Notes under the pieces: generated by a model
Database searches by the model: none
Told to the model about the DNA's origin: nothing
Seen by the model: only the letters and a program-made list of their open reading frames with translations
Made by a program: the position numbers and the translations under genes
In this document: positions 59,620 to 64,000 of the stretch, one piece after another
Layout: every line of letters starts with the position of its first letter
Position numbering within the stretch: position 1 is the stretch's first letter
NCBI GenBank assembly: GCA_030844895.1
Contig: CM061228.1
Span: 59,346,033-59,410,032 of the forward strand
DNA from: Ambrosia x helenae
Lineage: Eukaryota; Streptophyta; Magnoliopsida; Asterales; Asteraceae
Reading direction: 5' to 3'
DNA length: 64,000 bases

Positions 59620-60843
59620 TCCATTCATAACGTTCCTGAAAAAGGTGAACTACCTCAAGATCATGTTCAAGCTGAAAGGGTCCGAATTAAGTCAAGGCAA
59701 TACATCATCCAAGAAGACATACTCTATAAAAAAGGGTACTTGGCTCCATTACTTCGATCCGTTGGCCCTGAACAAAGCAGTTATTTAATTGAGCAGGTTC
59801 ACGAAGGCATATGTGGAGCTCATTGTGGTCCAAGATCAGTTGTTTCAAAACTCATGAACCTCGGCTACTTCTGGCCTTCCATGCATCGTGATGCATCTGA
59901 ACAATTGAAGAAGTGTGAAGCTTGTCAAATCCTTGCTCTTGTCCCAAAAAGTCCCAAGCATGACTTGATCCCTATCAACTCAGCTTGGCATTTTTACAAA
60001 TGGGGAATGGATATTGTTGGACCTTTCCCACCAGCAAAAGGGGGAGTCAAGTTCCTGCTGGTTGCTGTTGATTACTTCACAAAATGGCCAGAAGTGAAGC
60101 CTTTGGGAAAAATATCCGGAAAGAAGATCATCAACTTTGTTTAAGAAAACATTATCTTTCGATATGGTTTGCCTCGGGTACTTCTTACAGATAACGGGAA
60201 GCAGTTTGCAGAGAAACCCTTCAGTGCTTGGTGCAAAGAATATCGAATAACGCAAGTTTTCAGTTCTGTAGTATACCCTCAATCAAATGGCCAAGTCGAA
60301 AGAATGAATCAAAGTGTGGTTGAAGGGATCAAGGCTAGACTAGGAAAGAAAGGTGGAAAGTGGTTGGATGAGCTTCCAAGCGTCTTATGGGCCATCCGAA
60401 CCACCGAAAAAACAAGCAACAAGAAAACTCCTTACAGTCTTACTTTTGGATCCGAAGCAGTCAACCCCGCCGAGATTGAGGTTACCACACCTCGAACGCT
60501 TCATTTCGATGTCAAGGCTAATGAAGAAGAAGCTTTGCTCAATCTAGATCTCTTAGAAGAAGCCAGGGACTCAGCAGCAATCCGAGAAGGTCAATACAAA
60601 CAAAAGATGGAGTCCTACTACAATGCTAGAGTAAAACATGAACGCTTCAAGCCTAGAGATCTAGTCTTAAGGAACAATGAAGCAAGCAAGAAAGAAAACC
60701 AAGGAAAACTTGGACACAAATGGGAGGGTCCCTACACAATTCTCGAGTGCCACAAAGGAGGATCATACAAGCTTGCCAACATGGAAGGCAAGAACCTCCC
60801 ACGCCATTGGAATGGCAAGAACCTTAGAAGGTTCTTTGCTTAG
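59620..60843 (+). pseudogene. Tat-like integrase
   Basis: Zinc site HHCC: VHEGICGAHCG and KKCEACQ. Catalytic core: MDIVGPFPP, LLTDNGKQF and NGQVERMNQ, giving D, D and E. C-terminal part: GKLGHKWEGPYTI, ending NLRRFFA at 60843. The only break after 59740 is an in-frame stop at 60142-60144 (after KIINFV), so this is the best-preserved part of pol. Confidence 0.88.
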
Positions 60844-61576
60844 GCTTTCAAAAAATGTTGTTCTCTTCCTGTTGAATGATGTAACAATGACATGTTAAAT
60901 CAATGAAAGGATCAGTAAATCCTCTTTTGAAAATCTGTCTTTCTATCCTACTTTCAGGTAGAGAACCTTGCAAGAAACTCCATGGCAAGGGCCATGTAAG
61001 GGGATGGGCTCCCAGGCCACATCGCACAATAGGTTCAAGGGTTGAACGGACGTATATAAGGGGTGAGTTCCTAGATCAATCCAACTCCATGAGACTTACA
61101 AAATTTTTCTTTACATGTCTCATCGACGGGTTTGAGCAGCCTACACCAATTGTTCCTTAAGTTTTTAAATAAACCTACGAAAAACCAAAAAACACTAAGT
61201 AATGTATATAGGATAGATGGCGACTTGTTTGCCTAGACTACCTTTAGGATGAATGACTACAGCATTCAACCTTTTAAGATGCTACTGATTAAACATTCCC
61301 AAACATTACAAAGACAAACACCATAAAACAAAAATAATTGAAAATCAAACAATGAAAGCCAGCATAACAAAGATACCTAACACTGCCTTAAGGGCTTAAA
61401 CATTAAACATAAAGGCCTTAACAGGCCAAATACTACAAATTGTTCTTAGGGCTATTCAAAGCCCACCACCATAAAGGAACCTACCAGATCCCACCAAAAG
61501 ACAAATTGTTCAAACATCAGTTAATTGTTTACAAACTGATTGCGAAGATAGCTATTAATAAAGGAACTAAAAGAAG
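60844..61576. other. Spacer between Tat-like integrase and antisense ORF
   Basis: No gene on either strand. It would hold the 3' untranslated parts of two convergent transcripts. Confidence 0.5.
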
Positions 61577-62980
61577 CTAAGCAATACCCCTAAACCCTGA
61601 AGGCTTCGAGGCTTCATCCTCGCCAATCACCTTCGCCACCTTGGCCTTCTTAGACTTCTTTCCTTTCTTCGGCAGCTTCTCAGCAACAATACCAGCCTCA
61701 GAGGCTTCAACACTAGCATCCAAAGTCTCCTCACTATCACCAGAATGAGCCCTCTTCCTAGAAATTGTTTCAAACACTTTAGCACACACAGCTTTATTCA
61801 ATCCTTTGGGCTTCAGCTGCCTCAACACCTGTAGAGGATTCCCATAGCAAGCAGACACTTGGGAAACATAAGGATAGGTAGAATGCTGCATCTTTAAAAC
61901 TGTTTCTTTGAAAACATCCATGGATTTAGGCTGATATAGACGAGACTCTTCCATAACCTCACCCGATTAGTGGGCCTTAAAGCTAGCAACAAAACCTGCA
62001 TGTTTACCATGAATAAGGAGTTTGGTGTAAACCTCCCCAAGAGTAGAGTTGAATTCAGCTGAATGAAGCAGATAGGTGACAACTTGCTGAAAACCCTCTT
62101 CAATCAGCCACTGGTTGTCATCCAAAGCACCAACAAGGGAAGCCTCCAACCCGATTGTCTCAACCTCAAACACTTTCCTCTCTGCTTCAAGTGCCACCCT
62201 GTCAACTTCAACCTTCAGCCGAGTAGCCTCATGCTTAGCAGTCTCTGCTTCATGCCCTCTCTTCAGTTCATCAATTAAACCAACAAGGGTTTTTTCTTTC
62301 TCAGCCTATTCAAGAGAATCCTTCTTCAAAGAAGCAAGAGCCTGCTTCATTTCTCTTCTCTTCTTGGAAAAATCACCATACTCTCCCATCATCTTCCTAA
62401 ACCTACTGACACCTTCAGGAAGCACCACAACTAAGTTGCAGGTCCCAACCATCATCTTCATCAATAAGGCATCATCATCCAACCCCTCCAAACAAGCCTT
62501 GGCACCCGGAGTAGCAAGATGTGCCAGCACATCCCCACAAACAGAAGAAGACTTGAATGTATCACTAGGCTTCACATTCCAACCAGGAGTATACACTCCT
62601 TCACCTTTAACACTTGTGGAACCCTCAGTATTCTTCAACATAAAAACCTTAGCAGCCACCTTCTTACCTTTGCTCTTCTTCCCAACATTTTCATCAGCAA
62701 CATTTTCAACCTTCTCTTCCTCTGAATTCTCTATGTCATCACTAACATGCACCGCCTCAGAAACATCAGCAGGCTTCGCAGCCTTTAACAAACGTCGACT
62801 AGACCTCCTAGTCGAAGCAGTTTTAGAAAAACTCTTGAAATTTGGAACAACAACATAATTAGTCCCATCATATCTCCCCTTCTCATACTTCGTCAAAGCA
62901 TCTTCACCTTCAACAGCTTCAGCATCCTTAAAAACAACTTCTGAAGCATCATCACCTTTAATGAAATCTAGGGCCGACAT
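61577..62980 (-). pseudogene. Antisense extra ORF of Tat-like element
   Basis: Starts MSALDFIKGDDASE at 62980 and runs about 465 codons antisense to pol. Composition: an Asp/Glu/Lys/Ser-rich N-terminal part with a basic stretch (STRRSSRRLLK) and a GKKSKGKK tract, a helical middle (ALASLKKDS, LKRGHEAETAKHEATRLKVEVDRVALEAERKVFEVE; coiled-coil-like), and a C-terminal part with a Lys-rich KLPKKGKKSKKAKVAKV tail. In-frame stops near 62307 and 61968 interrupt it. Plant Tat elements such as Retand and Grande are known to carry antisense ORFs here, function unsettled. The basic tracts could be nuclear-localisation signals. Confidence 0.7.
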
Positions 62981-62982
62981 GA

Positions 62983-63045
62983 CTACAAAGAAAACAAGAA
63001 CATAAACATGCAAAGGGAAAGAAAAATAAAGAAGAAAAGACTAAC
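62983..63045 (-). other. Probable 5' UTR intron of antisense ORF
   Basis: Minus strand AATCAG/GTTAGT donor and TTTGTAG/TCATG acceptor enclose a 63-bp T-rich stretch directly before the ATG at 62980. Removing it brings a CT-rich leader to the start codon. Confidence 0.55.
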
Positions 63046-63139
63046 CTGATTGTTGCGAAGTGAAACCCTAAGAAGATTTGGAGAGAATTGTTGAGGAAGA
63101 AGAAAAAGAGTAAAGTAATTTGTGTGGTGTAAAAATAAA

Positions 63140-63170
63140 AACCCCCAAATATAAAACGGTTATAATATTA
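63140..63170 (-). promoter_or_regulatory. Probable promoter of antisense ORF
   Basis: The minus strand has TTATAACCG and TTTTATATTTGGGG, AT-rich TATA-like boxes, about 30-60 bp before a CT/A-rich leader that leads to the intron and ATG. Approximate position only. Confidence 0.4.
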
Positions 63171-63319
63171 ATAAAAAGCAATGATGTCTTGCATTAATAC
63201 AAAGAAGATAAAACAACTGCCCAAAACCTACAAACCCTTGAACCTTTCAAGCGAATACAAAAACTAGCAAATAGTCAGAAGCCTTTTAACTACGCCACAA
63301 AGACTCCTGACTTGGGGGC

Positions 63320-63922
63320 TGATGACGTGGGTAGCCTAAAGCAAAAGGATTAACAAGTATCATAATACTATGCTTAAAGGCTTGAAACCTACGAAGGTTC
63401 AAAGGACGGAGGAGCACAGATCAAAAGATGACCTGTCTTGTCATCTTTTTCCTCGGTCAGCACAAGCAGCTGTCGTGTAGGCACTGCACTACTCGGACCG
63501 CAGGTCCAAAGCCACCATGGGCTTAAAGTGGTTTGTCCTCTTGTTGCACCATGTCTCAAGATAATATCTTCGCCAAAATAAGAAGATGTTTTCTCTATAT
63601 AATCAGGATCCATTCCACAGATCTGATCCATCCCTGACTATTCTCTCTTACACTCAATCTTCTATTATTTTGGTCTACACATGTGAGGAGAATATCTCCA
63701 TCACACTAACACATCACTTGAGTTTAGAACATCAATTCTGGTCTTAAGTCACTCTCAAACGAGAATTCTAATACTCAAAAACAATATTATCTTGAACCTC
63801 CTTCTACATTTTGCAACGTAGGAGGACACCACGACCTGCGTTAGGCAGATTTAAACCCTTGAACCCTTGAACCCTTCCCGTGACTCAGAACTAACGTTAG
63901 GCTATTATTTGTTGTGGCAACA
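63320..63922 (+). repeat. 3' LTR of Tat-like element
   Basis: 603 bp from TGATGACGTGGG to GTGGCAACA, preceded by the polypurine-like CTTGGGGGC. It differs from the 5' LTR by scattered substitutions and a few indels. Confidence 0.92.
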
Positions 63923-64000
63923 GAAATCAAGCCAATGAAGATCGACACCAACATACAAGTTGTTGATGCCCTCACTAAACCATTGGGAACACACCGATTC
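63923..64000 (+). pseudogene. Copia RNase H fragment (right of Tat insertion)
   Basis: Reads EIKPMKIDTNIQVVDALTKPL, the last conserved part of copia RNase H, in line with 54562-54706. It runs off the window. Confidence 0.8.

Larger units (their letters stand above)
54707..63922 (+). mobile_element. Ty3/gypsy retrotransposon, Tat-like lineage, 9.2 kb
   Basis: Both LTRs, PBS, gag, protease, RT, RNase H, a second RNase H-like segment, integrase and an antisense extra ORF. RT before integrase makes it Ty3/gypsy. The second RNase H-like segment plus the antisense ORF are features of the plant Tat group. The flanks GAAAC (54702-54706) and GAAAT (63923-63927) form a one-mismatch target-site duplication inside copia RNase H. 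All coding parts have stops or shifts. Confidence 0.9.

Overview
This window is nuclear DNA of a seed plant. It is almost entirely layered transposable elements with one intact host-type gene. Evidence for a plant: Ty1/copia elements with Sirevirus-like layout, a Ty3/gypsy Tat-like element, a plant L1 LINE, CACTA and Harbinger-like DNA transposons, tRNA-derived SINEs, a decayed mitochondrial ccmFN fragment and an F-box/FBA gene. The extra 3' ORF of the copia elements resembles hypothetical proteins I associate with Asteraceae genomes, so that family is my best guess, but it is inference only.

Layout. 0.7-4.2 kb: probable mitochondrial insertion (NUMT) ending in a broken ccmFN. 4.8-5.05 kb: SINE with target-site duplication (TSD). 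7.3-8.4 kb: F-box gene (minus). 9.7-12.2 kb: GC-rich tandem arrays (70-bp, 63-bp and 68-bp units) inside what may be a non-autonomous LTR element, with an LTR-like promoter at about 12.3-12.7 kb. 13.6-14.06 kb: a second, two-headed SINE with an 18-bp TSD. 14.1-32.5 kb: copia element A (minus): 3' LTR, large 3' ORF, pol and truncated gag, split by a 7.3-kb LINE at 23.2-30.5 kb. 32.5-54.2 kb: copia element 1 (minus), with 5' LTR, PBS, gag, pol and 3' ORF. It is rearranged by an apparent inversion of about 34.0-43.56 kb and carries a 2.0-kb solo LTR, an 806-bp Harbinger-like MITE and a 3.7-kb CACTA element with a captured PP2C fragment. 54.6-64.0 kb: a copia RNase H fragment split by a 9.2-kb Tat-like Ty3/gypsy element with both LTRs and an antisense extra ORF.

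How the parts relate. None of the retroelements looks able to make all its own proteins; every polyprotein carries stops or frameshifts. Copia elements A and 1 share domain order (gag with CCHC knuckle, protease, integrase, RT with YVDD, RNase H, then a long coiled-coil/acidic 3' ORF). Each fills its non-coding spaces with a different short motif repeated in both orientations: TTCGAAC/TTCGACC-like in A, GCGATTA/TAATCGC in element 1. Six insertions can be bounded to the base or nearly so by their TSDs (two SINEs, LINE, solo LTR, MITE, CACTA), and a seventh (Tat) by a one-mismatch TSD, so their relative order can be read.

The most noteworthy items are the family-specific motif arrays, the inversion flanked by an inverted duplication, the antisense ORF with its own apparent promoter and leader intron, the CACTA gene capture, and the GC-rich tandem arrays.
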